A stretch of 64,000 nt of DNA from HK-STAS-PATE-2 sp046350895 (GTDB lineage: Bacteria > Patescibacteriota > Patescibacteriia > 2-12-FULL-60-25), in contig JAXLZL010000001.1 in NCBI GenBank assembly GCA_046350895.1, positions 1-64,000 of the forward strand, read 5' to 3'. Position 1 is the stretch's first letter, and every line of letters begins with the position of its first letter. The notes below the pieces were generated by a model that did no database searches, was not told where the DNA came from, and saw only the letters and a program-made list of their open reading frames with translations. Positions 8,336 through 15,953 of the stretch are shown here, one piece after another. The translations under genes and the position numbers were made by a program.

Positions 8336-9442
8336 TTAGCCCTTTCGCAAATCCTCCATCAAGCGCAGGTAGAAGCGAATATTCATCATGGTGGCGAGAC
8401 GCTGGCCGAGCATTTCGTCAACGGTAAACAGGTGGCGCAAATAACCCATGGTATAGCGCGAAAGCTCTTCGTCTGCAGGTGTGCGGACGTCATCTTTGGC
8501 GACCAGCGGCTGTACGGAGTCTTTCCACTTCGCATTATGGATATTGGCGATTTCGTAAAAGTCGCGCTGGCTTAAATCGCCATGCCTTTTCAAATAGACC
8601 GAACCATGGCGCGCATTACGGGTTGGGAGCACACAGTCGAACATATCGATGCCACGGGCTGTATAACCAACAATTTCATGCGGCTGGGCACCGCCCATAA
8701 AATAACGAGGTTTGTCTTTGGGGAGGATTTCATCCAAGGCCTCAAGAACTTTGCAGGCTTCTTCAAACGGCTCGCCAACCGAGAGACCGCCAATAGCATA
8801 ACCGTCAAAGCCGATCTCCATCAGCTCTTTGGCACTGCGAATGCGCAGGTCGATATCGGTACCACCCTGAATGATGCCGAAGAGTTTGGCACCCGGATTA
8901 ATGGAACCTTCGCGGGTTTTTTCGAATTGCTCTTTTGAGCGCTTGGCCCAGCGCGTGGTGAGCTCGAGGGCATCGATGAGCTTTTCGCGTGTCGCCGGCA
9001 ATTCGGTACAGACATCCAAAACCATGACGATATCGCTACCAATGACGCGTTGAATGTCCATGCAAAGTTCGGGCGTCAGCATCATCTTGGCTCCGTCGAT
9101 GTGGGATTGAAATTGTACGCCTTCTTCGGTGAGCTTGCGTAAGCCCGAAAGGCTGAAGACCTGAAAGCCGCCTGAATCCGTGAGGATATTACCCTGCCAG
9201 TCCATGAACTTATGCAATCCACCAAAATGCTTCATGAGATCGATGCCCGGGCGTAGCCACAAATGGTAGGTATTCGACAGCACGATCGGTGAACCTAAGC
9301 GCTCGATATCAAAAGACGAGAGCGTTTTGACGGCGCCCTTGGTGGCGATAGGCATGAAGAACGGCGTCATCATGTCGCCATGCGGCAAAACGAGCTTACC
9401 CGTTCTCCCCTGTTCGGTTCGTCCAAATAATTCAAAACTCAT
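8336..9442 (-). CDS. tgt: tRNA-guanine (queuine) transglycosylase, lacking the zinc ligands
   Basis: Exchanges guanine-34 in GUN-anticodon tRNAs for preQ1 during queuosine synthesis. 368 residues, normal length. Substrate-binding and catalytic regions are intact: LTDSGGFQVFS near 88-98, GYAIGGLSVGE, and MFDCVLPTRNARHG with the nucleophilic aspartate. The C-terminal region that normally reads C-x-C-x2-C ... H-N reads VAKDDVRTPADEELSR (from about 314) and TMMN (351-354), so all four zinc ligands are absent. No Shine-Dalgarno sequence. No other queuosine gene is visible in this window, so the base may be salvaged. Confidence 0.95.
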   Translation of the reverse strand: MSFELFGRTEQGRTGKLVLPHGDMMTPFFMPIATKGAVKTLSSFDIERLGSPIVLSNTYHLWLRPGIDLMKHFGGLHKFMDWQGNILTDSGGFQVFSLSGLRKLTEEGVQFQSHIDGAKMMLTPELCMDIQRVIGSDIVMVLDVCTELPATREKLIDALELTTRWAKRSKEQFEKTREGSINPGAKLFGIIQGGTDIDLRIRSAKELMEIGFDGYAIGGLSVGEPFEEACKVLEALDEILPKDKPRYFMGGAQPHEIVGYTARGIDMFDCVLPTRNARHGSVYLKRHGDLSQRDFYEIANIHNAKWKDSVQPLVAKDDVRTPADEELSRYTMGYLRHLFTVDEMLGQRLATMMNIRFYLRLMEDLRKG

Positions 9443-9445
9443 AGG

Positions 9446-10078
9446 TTATGGTAAATATTTTTGCCAGCGAGGTTGTTTGCGTAACAGGTAGACGACCATC
9501 AACAGCACCACAACGACGATCGCCATCGCAATACGCGTTTCTGGTTTGTCAGCATACCCGCCGCAAAGCACCAGTACGACGATGCTCGGCAAACTACCTA
9601 AAAACGTCGCAGCTGCATAGTCCTTGAAGCCTATGCCGCTCAAACCGGCCGCGATACTGACACCGTCATACGGGACGAGCAATAAACGCCCCAAGAAGAC
9701 CGAAGCGAAGCCTTTTTGAGTCAGGATCTTGTTTGCATGGCGCAACCACGGCTTTTTTGATTGGGCGATCTTTTTGGCACCTAAAGCTCGTGCGATGCCA
9801 AAGAGCAACCACGAAGAAAGGTTGAGGCCTACAATCGAGAGCCCCAATCCGAGCCAATTACCAAATAAAAGACCGGCGACTGACGCCAATAAAATGGTTG
9901 GTGCCGGCAGAAAAAATGACAAGGCAAAGACCAAGACCATAAGCGCCGGTCCAAACAGACCTGCCTGCAAGACAGCGACACTTATCATCTCGGGGACGTC
10001 GCTTGGCGTATGGCCATAGGCATGCAAAACAGCACTCGCAAGAACGATGATGACGAGATACGCGATGGCGACGCGCAA
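9446..10078 (-). CDS. VTT-domain (TVP38/TMEM64, DedA-like) membrane protein
   Basis: 210 residues with several membrane helices. The motif region FFLPAPTILLASVAGLLFGNWLG, followed by 'LSGIGFKDYAAATFLGSLPS', is typical of the VTT/SNARE-associated family, which acts in membrane lipid or small-molecule transport. It starts with TTG at 10078; the reading frame stays open to the stop of the preceding gene at 10127 but offers no ATG. Adjacent paralogue at 10127-10792, so this is a tandem duplication. Confidence 0.82.
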   Translation of the reverse strand: MRVAIAYLVIIVLASAVLHAYGHTPSDVPEMISVAVLQAGLFGPALMVLVFALSFFLPAPTILLASVAGLLFGNWLGLGLSIVGLNLSSWLLFGIARALGAKKIAQSKKPWLRHANKILTQKGFASVFLGRLLLVPYDGVSIAAGLSGIGFKDYAAATFLGSLPSIVVLVLCGGYADKPETRIAMAIVVVVLLMVVYLLRKQPRWQKYLP

Positions 10079-10126
10079 AAGGAGGCCGATAAGAGACGGT
10101 TGTGAAGGTGCTTTCCGCGAAAACGC

Positions 10127-10792
10127 TTACTGAGGGATGTATTTTTTGATGGCTGGGATGCGACGCAGGACAAAAACAAGAGTTGCGATAACGAGGATCG
10201 AAACCGCCAAGACGATACGTCCACGCGGATTGAAGATCGATTCACCAAAGAGCGTGAATAGCACCGTACCCGGCAAGGTGCCGATCGCCGTCGCCATCAC
10301 AAAGGTCTTGAACGGCATACGGGTAAGCCCTGAACCTAGGCTGACAAAATCCGAAGGGACAAACAATAAACGCATCAAGGTGACTGGCACGAATCCCCTC
10401 TCTGATAAAACGTCATCAAGGTCTTTCATCCAACCCTTCTCGCGCTCGGCAATAAAGTGACGGCCAAAATAACGCGCCAAACCAAAGCTGATCCAAGCGG
10501 TCAGGTTCACGCCCGTAATCGCGATCAAGGTACCGAGCCACGGGCCAAATAGGGCGCCCGCGATCACCGCAAACCCATTGGTCGGAAACGGGATAATGGT
10601 AGAGACAGCATACACCGCCAACATGATGAACGGGCCAAAGGCACCCGTTGAGACCACCAAATCACGAGACAAACGGCCGAGATCACGAAAAGAGATGTTG
10701 AAATACGACATCAGGCCGTACATGGCCACGATCAATACAAGGTAGACCACCAAGACTCCGAGTTTGAGATAGTGTTCGCGTTTGGACTCCAT
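10127..10792 (-). CDS. VTT-domain (TVP38/TMEM64, DedA-like) membrane protein
   Basis: 221 residues, paralogue of the gene just downstream. N-terminal helix (about 12-30), then IIPFPTNGFAVIAGALFGPW and 'GLTRMPFKTFVMATAIGTLPG', the conserved VTT core. It ends with a basic tail after the last helix. Function in the family is membrane-lipid homeostasis or transport; the substrate cannot be told from sequence. 49 nt separate it from the next gene, which is in the same frame. Confidence 0.83.
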   Translation of the reverse strand: MESKREHYLKLGVLVVYLVLIVAMYGLMSYFNISFRDLGRLSRDLVVSTGAFGPFIMLAVYAVSTIIPFPTNGFAVIAGALFGPWLGTLIAITGVNLTAWISFGLARYFGRHFIAEREKGWMKDLDDVLSERGFVPVTLMRLLFVPSDFVSLGSGLTRMPFKTFVMATAIGTLPGTVLFTLFGESIFNPRGRIVLAVSILVIATLVFVLRRIPAIKKYIPQ

Positions 10793-10799
10793 AGGGTGA

Positions 10800-12368
10800 T
10801 TATAGTTGATCTTTCTTTTCTTTCATAAAATAGAACCATTCTTCGAGCGCCTGTAAAAAGATCTTGAACGGCGCTTCTAGCACGACGTCAAAAAAGAAGA
10901 CGAGCAAATTGAAACGCGACACCGTCTCAGACAAGAAACGACCGACTTTTAAAACGGGCAACGAGAAGAAATCAACAACCAGACTCCCCAACCCCGCCTG
11001 CTTCTCATAAGCTACGTATTCTTTTGAAGCCAGGCGCAGACGATAGGCAAAGAAGCTCACTACGCATAAGAAGAAGACGAAGACCGACATACTGACCCAT
11101 GTATAGCCAATGAATGACAAACACCAGAAAATCAAACCAAATGACAAGGCGAACATCAGCACATAACCAACGGTCAACATGGTCGCCCCCAAGACCGAGT
11201 GTTGGCGCTTGCCACGCAGCTCGATCAACGGGATGCCATCGATACTCAGCAACTCCTCAACACCCTCGATGATGCGAGCGACGTTTTCTTTAACCGGAGG
11301 ACGGATCATGACACCGACCAACATCATGAGGACTGGCGGAAAGAGCATGTTGATCAACAGGGCTTGGCGATGCGGTTGGCCATAGAGGGCGATCTCGAGC
11401 GGATACTCGAGCACGAAGGCAAAGAGCATCTTGGTTAAAAACAGGTAGATAATGGCACGCACAATGCCTCGCGTGAGACGTCGTTTTGAATCTTGGATAC
11501 GCACCTCGGCCACGCGCTCAATCGCCTTTTTGAGAGCGCTTTGGTCTTCGAGCAAGGCGCGGGCTTTTTTTGGATCCTCTTTGAGCGCGGCTCGCAAAAT
11601 CGTGAGTGAAACGCTCCACGGTTTTACAGCGCTGCAAAACTTCTGATGGTACGGATTCTTCAAAATACCCTGAATGCGCGCATACGAAGCCTCAAGACAG
11701 ACCGCCATGTCATGCACCTGGTCGACCCACTGCTCTGGGCGCACCCAACGCGGCTCAAAGATACGCAAGAGCTTATAACTGATCAAAGCGTCGTCAGCCT
11801 TCAAGAAGTTGCGCAAACAAGCCACGTACAATTGCAGGCGGCGTTCATCATCAGGTAATTCGTTGTTTTTTAAACGGATCTTCTCACCCACCTGCTCATA
11901 GAGCGTGTTCAAAAAAATCTTTTCTTCGTTTTGGTCAGTGACTTGTTCGTCGATTTCGGCCGCCAAGATCTCAAGCAGCCATTGTTCAAAGTCAGGGATC
12001 TTTGAATGGATGCGTTTTACGGCCAAAAACTTAGCGACCATGGCCGCAATTACATCGACCAACCCTTCGGCATGGTGGTCGTTTGCCAAGTACTTGGCGG
12101 CAATCAATTCGCGCAAAACCTGTGAAGCGACCTGTTTGGACTCGTTTTCGAGATTGAGCTGGCGCTTCAAAATGCGCACGATGGCACTACGGCGCAACAA
12201 GTGCTCTTCTTTGTAGTCGATGGCGGTGCGCAAACGTTCGTAAAAAACGGCGAAACGACTGATCGCCGTATGCACCACCAAACGGTTGCCCTCGGTGGCC
12301 AGCTCAAGCTCAGCCGGTTGCACGGCCTTGGCCAATAAATCGATTTTTGCCTTCGAAATCGTCTCCAT
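10800..12368 (-). CDS. Large helical protein with C-terminal membrane domain, unknown function
   Basis: 522 residues from ATG at 12368 (METISKAKIDLL); an upstream ATG at 12389 would add seven residues. Residues 1 to about 300 are a soluble alpha-helical, charged domain. Four or so membrane helices follow (about 305-325, 340-360, 400-425 and 428-448), then an amphipathic tail rich in hydrophobic residues and a charged end MKEKKDQL. I do not recognise it. It ends 8 nt before the VTT gene pair and is probably co-transcribed with them. Confidence 0.78.
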   Translation of the reverse strand: METISKAKIDLLAKAVQPAELELATEGNRLVVHTAISRFAVFYERLRTAIDYKEEHLLRRSAIVRILKRQLNLENESKQVASQVLRELIAAKYLANDHHAEGLVDVIAAMVAKFLAVKRIHSKIPDFEQWLLEILAAEIDEQVTDQNEEKIFLNTLYEQVGEKIRLKNNELPDDERRLQLYVACLRNFLKADDALISYKLLRIFEPRWVRPEQWVDQVHDMAVCLEASYARIQGILKNPYHQKFCSAVKPWSVSLTILRAALKEDPKKARALLEDQSALKKAIERVAEVRIQDSKRRLTRGIVRAIIYLFLTKMLFAFVLEYPLEIALYGQPHRQALLINMLFPPVLMMLVGVMIRPPVKENVARIIEGVEELLSIDGIPLIELRGKRQHSVLGATMLTVGYVLMFALSFGLIFWCLSFIGYTWVSMSVFVFFLCVVSFFAYRLRLASKEYVAYEKQAGLGSLVVDFFSLPVLKVGRFLSETVSRFNLLVFFFDVVLEAPFKIFLQALEEWFYFMKEKKDQL

Positions 12369-12397
12369 AGAACCGATAAACGGTAGCAAAAACGCGG

Positions 12398-12702
12398 TTA
12401 TCTGTCGATCTCCAGGCTAATATCCACCGTATAGCCTTGTCCCATTTTTTCTTTCTTACGTACTTCGCTTTTGATAGGTAATAAATAACTCCCCGATTGC
12501 TTATCGGGAAAATGGACGTAGACCAAGATGTCTTGCCCATGGTCGCTTTTACCTTGACCGCTCCCCAACCACGGCGCTGCTTGCCCTCTTGGGATTTTTT
12601 CACCAAATCAGCACTCTTTTTATCAAGCGTAACTAAATGCCAATTAGCGGATTCTCCGGGGTAAATCCAAATTTTGTCCTTGAAAGAAATCTCCTTACTC
12701 AT
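12398..12702 (-). pseudogene. DUF1905-type protein, frameshifted
   Basis: The N-terminal part (from MSKEISFKDKIW, ATG at 12702) matches the DUF1905 pattern: WHLVTLDKKSADLV, RRGWGAVKVKATMGKTSWSTS. The family's C-terminal strand, here SYLLPIKSEVRKKEKMGQG, lies in a different frame and ends at a stop at 12398. One extra base in the run GGGAAAA (12506-12512) would restore a 101-residue protein. As given, translation runs out of frame over the start of the next gene. The function of DUF1905 is unknown. Sequencing error and real decay are both possible. Confidence 0.75.
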
Positions 12703-12709
12703 GAAAGGG

Positions 12710-12715
12710 AGTATA
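12710..12715 (-). promoter_or_regulatory. Extended -10 element for a leaderless transcript
   Basis: Minus strand TTTTTTGCTATACT: an extended -10 (TGCTATACT) whose last base lies 7 nt before the ATG at 12702. Transcription would therefore start at or next to the start codon, giving a leaderless mRNA. No Shine-Dalgarno sequence is present. Confidence 0.5.
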
Positions 12716-12716
12716 G

Positions 12717-12805
12717 CAAAAAACGGAGCCGTGGCGGGGCTCCCATGGATATCAGGAGAAGTTGCCCGAAGCGCATTGCTTTTTCCGCTTCCCGCCTTAT
12801 TGATT
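12717..12805 (-). ncRNA. Candidate structured small RNA or attenuator
   Basis: About 90 nt on the minus strand with no convincing reading frame. It contains a hairpin GAAGCG (12791-12786) / CGCTTC (12773-12768), a long-range pairing GGCGGG (12796-12791) / CCCGCC (12738-12733), and a terminator GGAGCC...GGCTCC followed by six T (12743-12717). A weak TTGATG-N18-TAAAAT lies upstream. The long-range pairing competes with the terminator stem, as in an attenuator. No known RNA family was recognised. Confidence 0.3.
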
Positions 12806-12847
12806 TTAATCACTCTACCAAACTTCCATCAAGCGCAAATCAGACAT

Positions 12848-12878
12848 AAAAAATCGACCAGGATGGTCGATTCATTTG
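12848..12878 (-). terminator. Terminator hairpin, first copy of a duplicated element
   Basis: AAAAAATCGACCAGGATGGTCGATT: stem AATCGACCA/TGGTCGATT, with a T-run on the minus strand. Lies downstream of the gene ending at 12925. A nearly identical copy is at 13709-13741. Confidence 0.7.
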
Positions 12879-12924
12879 AATGCTGTGCATCCATAGATTC
12901 TTGGGTTGTTGGACGTTGCACCCC

Positions 12925-13305
12925 TCAACTCCAGTAAAGGATGAAAGGGGTGTCATCGGGCAGCGCATTTATGTACGCCTTGATTGCCTTGTTCTTCACC
13001 GAGGTGTTATCGACAACCTCTAGTTGCTTGAGCTGCTGTGCATAAACAAAGGTCAACCCATTGCCATGCTTGTCTTCACGGGTTCCTTGCGAATCCTTGT
13101 GCTCGCCAACGATCCAGACCCACATCTGTGGCGGGATTGGAATCGCCTTAATGGTTGGCTCTCTGCCGCTATCATCATAGAGGCAAATCAACTGCTTGAA
13201 GATTGCATAATCTCGATCGAATCTCAAACAGTCGAGGCACATCACAAAGCTTAGAGTAAGGCTACGCGGGTCTTGCAATGGCAACAAGGTCAGATTTTGT
13301 CCCAT
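12925..13305 (-). CDS. Small hypothetical protein
   Basis: 126 residues, start at ATG 13305 because AAGGAG lies 9 nt upstream; the longer frame from 13356 has no such signal. No signal peptide or membrane helix. Central motif PIPPQMWVWIVGEHKDSQG and a lysine-rich C-terminal half ending DDTPFILYWS. Not recognised. A TTGACT box about 70 nt upstream may be the -35 element, but no clear -10 was found. It belongs to the accessory block before the tRNA genes and ends at a terminator hairpin (12848-12878). Confidence 0.65.
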   Translation of the reverse strand: MGQNLTLLPLQDPRSLTLSFVMCLDCLRFDRDYAIFKQLICLYDDSGREPTIKAIPIPPQMWVWIVGEHKDSQGTREDKHGNGLTFVYAQQLKQLEVVDNTSVKNKAIKAYINALPDDTPFILYWS

Positions 13306-13394
13306 CACTACTCTCCTTATCAAAGACGAACAAGCGTCCAAGACTCTCACTACCATTAAAATAGCTGTTTAGTCAACCCCTTGAGTATTGTAAA

Positions 13395-13676
13395 TTACTT
13401 GGGCCTTCGTCCCCCGCTCTTCAGGCAATCATCCATGTTTTTGTATGATTTGAACTTTTTTGTCTGGTTATAATAACGCGTGCCTTTTGCATGGCAAATA
13501 TTATTGACGCTCTTTTTGACGGGCGGATTCGTCACGGCAGCAACCTGCGCCACGGTTTTTGCCGATGCCGTCGAGATGGCATAACTCGCGCCCACAGCAC
13601 TCAATGAACCAAATGATAAGACACCAGCCAAGATGGCACCCGTTAAAAAGCGGGAGGCGATTGAATGCGTTTTCAT
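13395..13676 (-). CDS. Secreted small protein with C-terminal CHAKGTRYYNQT domain
   Basis: 93 residues from ATG 13676 (MKTHSIASRFL). An N-terminal signal peptide or anchor (about 7-32) ends in an Ala-rich segment, followed by a Thr/Ala linker. The last 33 residues, HAKGTRYYNQTKKFKSYK then CLKSGGRRPK, have two cysteines and resemble small extracytoplasmic cysteine-containing modules found at protein C-termini in many bacteria. A -10 box TATACT lies 14 nt before the ATG, so the leader would be only a few bases. Function unknown. Confidence 0.65.
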   Translation of the reverse strand: MKTHSIASRFLTGAILAGVLSFGSLSAVGASYAISTASAKTVAQVAAVTNPPVKKSVNNICHAKGTRYYNQTKKFKSYKNMDDCLKSGGRRPK

Positions 13677-13708
13677 ACGTGTTGCATGCAAGTATACCAT
13701 CACCAACG

Positions 13709-13741
13709 AAAAAATCGACCAGAATGGTCGATTTTCATTTG
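13709..13741 (-). terminator. Terminator hairpin, second copy of a duplicated element
   Basis: AAAAAATCGACCAGAATGGTCGATTTTCATTTG on the plus strand; stem AATCGACCA/TGGTCGATT with a T-run on the minus strand. It follows the gene ending at 13735. Differs from the copy at 12848 by one substitution and two bases, so the block 12848-13741 is bracketed by the same element. Confidence 0.7.
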
Positions 13742-14174
13742 GACGAAGTCCTCGGCGATAAAGGTGGCAACTCACGTCTGAGAAGACCTTCAAATGGCGG
13801 GCGAACCTTCATAACTCGATAATGGGCGCATTCTGGCACCCAGTGCCAATCTTCATCAGGTATGATGCCATGATCGGCAAGAATGTCATCAATCAGAAGC
13901 CTAGCTCTCATCCACTCCGCGTGAACGGTTTGGCGGGCCAGCTGAAGATAGTCATCCTCATCGCCTGCCTTGATGCGTTTATTGATTTGGACCGATCCCA
14001 CCTGGCCCATGTAGAACAAGTCTGAATCGGTCGGCCGATAGATGGCGCGATGCGTGGCATCATAGGGCTCCCAAGCGGTCACCAGATACCAGATAACGGT
14101 CTGGCACGACTCTTTGGGCTCGGCCCTGACGATAATGGCGCGCTCGATGCGAAGCGTCTTACTTTTGACCCCAT
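13735..14174 (-). pseudogene. Small hypothetical protein, frameshifted near the start
   Basis: The frame open from about 14171 to 13735 reads as a normal protein (RAIIVRAEPKESCQTVIWYL, then VTAWEPYDATHRAIYRPT) but has no start codon before an internal GTG at 14082. The expected ATG (14174-14172), 2 nt after the preceding gene's stop, is in another frame that stops after 31 codons. One added base in the run TTTT at 14163-14166 would give a 146-residue protein starting there. Family not recognised. It forms an operon with the gene at 14177-14560. Confidence 0.6.
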
Positions 14175-14176
14175 GC

Positions 14177-14560
14177 TCAGCTCAACGTCGACGCCTGTTC
14201 GCCAGTCGTCAGAGCCGGTTGATTCATATAGTCCAAAACCATATTAGCAGCGAACTGCAAGCCGCTAAGGCTGGGCAAACCACCCCAGGGAGGGATATCA
14301 CCGATATAGCATGGGTCGACCAGAAGGGCAGGCGGGACCGGATGTCCGACCTCACTCAGCCTCTTGGCCCAACCATAGCACTGCTGCCTAATCATGCCCT
14401 GCGCCCTCATGCGCATCGCTGACGTATTGCCATGATCGGTTTGGCGCTTCTCGACGATACGGTTGAACCGCATCGCATCGAAGGCAAAGAGCCAGGGCTT
14501 ACGAACCCGAAGGTCCAGCAGCTCTTCGAGCGAACATTCGCTTGGGTTTTTTTCTGACAT
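14177..14560 (-). CDS. Small hypothetical protein
   Basis: 127 residues, soluble, unknown. It starts at ATG 14560 with a strong Shine-Dalgarno GGAGG 4 nt upstream. The first half is charged and helical (SEKNPSECSLEELLDLR), followed by an RMRAQGMIRQQ helix and a Pro/Gly-rich segment IPPWGGLPSLSG. It has its own promoter (14578-14605) and is followed after 2 nt by the frameshifted gene, so the pair is one transcription unit. Part of the accessory block next to the tRNA genes. Confidence 0.68.
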   Translation of the reverse strand: MSEKNPSECSLEELLDLRVRKPWLFAFDAMRFNRIVEKRQTDHGNTSAMRMRAQGMIRQQCYGWAKRLSEVGHPVPPALLVDPCYIGDIPPWGGLPSLSGLQFAANMVLDYMNQPALTTGEQASTLS

Positions 14561-14577
14561 GAAACCTCCGCCGCAAA

Positions 14578-14605
14578 ATCGTACATTATTTTACCAGACG
14601 GTCAA
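14578..14605 (-). promoter_or_regulatory. Sigma-70-type promoter for the 14177-14560 gene
   Basis: Minus strand TTGACC (14605-14600), 16-nt spacer ending in TG, then TACGAT (14583-14578). The predicted start leaves a short leader that carries the GGAGG site. Confidence 0.65.
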
Positions 14606-14611
14606 TATTCG

Positions 14612-14641
14612 CGCATAACAAAACACCGCCCTTACGGACGG
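14612..14641. repeat. 30-bp direct repeat, copy 1 (partial terminator)
   Basis: Starts CGCATAACAAAACACCGCCC and ends TTACGGACGG; identical over 30 bp to 15726-15755. On the minus strand it contains CCGTCC-GTAA-GGGCGG followed by TGTTTTG, so it can serve as a weakened terminator for the lipoprotein gene. The two copies bracket that gene and its promoter. Confidence 0.85.
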
Positions 14642-14664
14642 GTTCAGATCATGACCATGTTAGG

Positions 14665-15651
14665 TCAAATTGAATTGTAGAGGTCTTTGAGAATTTCTCC
14701 CCAAGCACGGACGAGCGGTAGCCCGCCTTCAGCCTGCCTACGAAGAACCCACTGTAGCGTTTCTGGACTTCTGACAACGCCAGTCAGCTCTTCATTTAAT
14801 GCTTCTTCTGCCCGAAAGGCTTGCGACAGCCCCTCGTCAGCAGCGATCAGCGAAGGTGGGTCCCCACGATAGCCTGTTGCTAGCTGTTCATCGTAGGACC
14901 GTGCAAGCTCGCGTTCTTGCAACGCATGCGCCTCAACGCGACGTAGATAAGCCAATGACTGCCTTCGTGACAGCGCAATGATCTCAGCAGAAAAACGTTG
15001 GTCGAAGTACGGGATCAAGATCTCAAGCTCGCGTTTTATCGCATGGTTTTTGCGCGCAGTCCTCAATAGCCCAATGATCTGGGGGCGAAATATCGCGTAT
15101 AACGCACGCAGATTGCGAGGATTTTTAAGATAGGTCCTGGCACGCTCTTTTGCCGCTTCACCGAGACCAGCTATGCCAAATCTCTTGCTGAGGCCGTTCG
15201 TGACCAGCGTATACAGCCCCCTGGGACTGATTGTCACGTATCCTTCGATTGGAGAATTGGTAGCAGTCGATACCCGATGAGAGCAGTCGAGGTTGTGCAA
15301 AAACACCGTGATGAATTCTTCGTCGATCCAGGCACGAATATCTGACGGCATATCTGTCTGCTCAGCTTGAGCAAACGCCTGATAATCGCCAGCCTCGCAT
15401 TCTGGGATGACACCGCCCTCATCGAGCTCGTTAAGCGCCGCGGGCAAGGCATCCATGAATCCTCGCGCAACATTTGCCCGCTCAATTGCGTCCGCATGCT
15501 CAGCTGAAAACTTGTCCGCGTCCTTACTCTTTACGGGAGCGGTCGACGATTGAGAGTCTGTATGATGGACGGGAGTAGAACTATCCCTTTCATGGCATCC
15601 AGTCACAAAGAATAGCGCCATGGCTGGCAGCAAAAAACGCAGGTGACCCAT
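14665..15651 (-). CDS. Predicted lipoprotein of unknown function
   Basis: 328 residues. The signal peptide ends in a lipobox (FFVTGC, Cys 19), so it should be lipid-anchored on the outer face of the membrane. A Ser/Thr-rich linker (about 22-45) is followed by a helical, charged domain with many Arg/Glu residues and the segment DEEFITVFLHNLDCSHRV. No family recognised. Start at ATG 15651 follows AAAGAGG. A consensus-like promoter precedes it, and 30-bp direct repeats lie on both sides, next to two tRNA genes, which suggests an inserted unit. Confidence 0.75.
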   Translation of the reverse strand: MGHLRFLLPAMALFFVTGCHERDSSTPVHHTDSQSSTAPVKSKDADKFSAEHADAIERANVARGFMDALPAALNELDEGGVIPECEAGDYQAFAQAEQTDMPSDIRAWIDEEFITVFLHNLDCSHRVSTATNSPIEGYVTISPRGLYTLVTNGLSKRFGIAGLGEAAKERARTYLKNPRNLRALYAIFRPQIIGLLRTARKNHAIKRELEILIPYFDQRFSAEIIALSRRQSLAYLRRVEAHALQERELARSYDEQLATGYRGDPPSLIAADEGLSQAFRAEEALNEELTGVVRSPETLQWVLRRQAEGGLPLVRAWGEILKDLYNSI

Positions 15652-15688
15652 AACAAACCTCTTTGGTTCAAGGTGCTAAACGCATAAT

Positions 15689-15717
15689 CTATTACTCTCA
15701 TTTTGTCTTATTGTCAA
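15689..15717 (-). promoter_or_regulatory. Sigma-70-type promoter for the lipoprotein gene
   Basis: Minus strand TTGACA (15717-15712), 17-nt spacer, TAATAG (15694-15689). Leader of about 30-35 nt with AAAGAGG before the ATG at 15651. Confidence 0.75.
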
Positions 15718-15725
15718 GAAACTTA

Positions 15726-15761
15726 CGCATAACAAAACACCGCCCTTACGGACGGTGTTTT
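15726..15761 (-). terminator. tRNA operon terminator containing direct-repeat copy 2
   Basis: Minus strand ACACCGTCC-GTAA-GGGCGGTGT followed by TTTTG: a 9-bp stem just after tRNA-Val. Bases 15726-15755 are identical to 14612-14641. This copy has the complete stem, so it is probably the ancestral one. Confidence 0.82.
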
Positions 15762-15763
15762 TG

Positions 15764-15840
15764 TGGTGCGCGCTGAAGGATTCGAACCTACGACCCCCTC
15801 GGTGTAAACGAGGTGCTCTAACCAACTGAGCTAAGCGCGC
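15764..15840 (-). tRNA. tRNA-Val (anticodon TAC)
   Basis: 77 nt including an encoded 3' CCA. Acceptor stem GCGCGCT/AGCGCGC, D arm AGCTCAGTTGGTTAGAGC, anticodon loop TTTACAC giving TAC, and the T arm with GGTTCGAATCC. Followed by a terminator; tRNA-Leu lies 1 nt upstream in the same transcript. Confidence 0.97.
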
Positions 15841-15841
15841 G

Positions 15842-15928
15842 TGGTGCTGAGGAGAGGACTTGAACCTCCATACCCTTGCGAGTGCTACCACCTCAAGGTA
15901 GTGCGTCTGCCAATTTCGCCACCTCAGC
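15842..15928 (-). tRNA. tRNA-Leu (anticodon GAG)
   Basis: 87 nt including an encoded 3' CCA. Acceptor stem GCTGAGG/CCTCAGC, anticodon stem CTACC/GGTAG with loop TTGAGGT giving GAG, a long variable arm (CACTCGCAAGGGTATG) typical of type II tRNAs, and T loop GTTCAAGTC. Confidence 0.97.
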
Positions 15929-15953
15929 GTGGCGAGAAGATACCAAATACCGC

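Noticed and set aside
7805..8575. 256-residue plus-strand frame across the tgt end and the 7718 gene
   Set aside because: Antisense to two real genes; no domain recognised and composition typical of a shadow frame.
12674..12937. Plus-strand frame with a hydrophobic stretch, antisense to the DUF1905 start
   Set aside because: The hydrophobic run is likely due to chance in a short gap that also encodes hairpins; no start signal or homology is visible.
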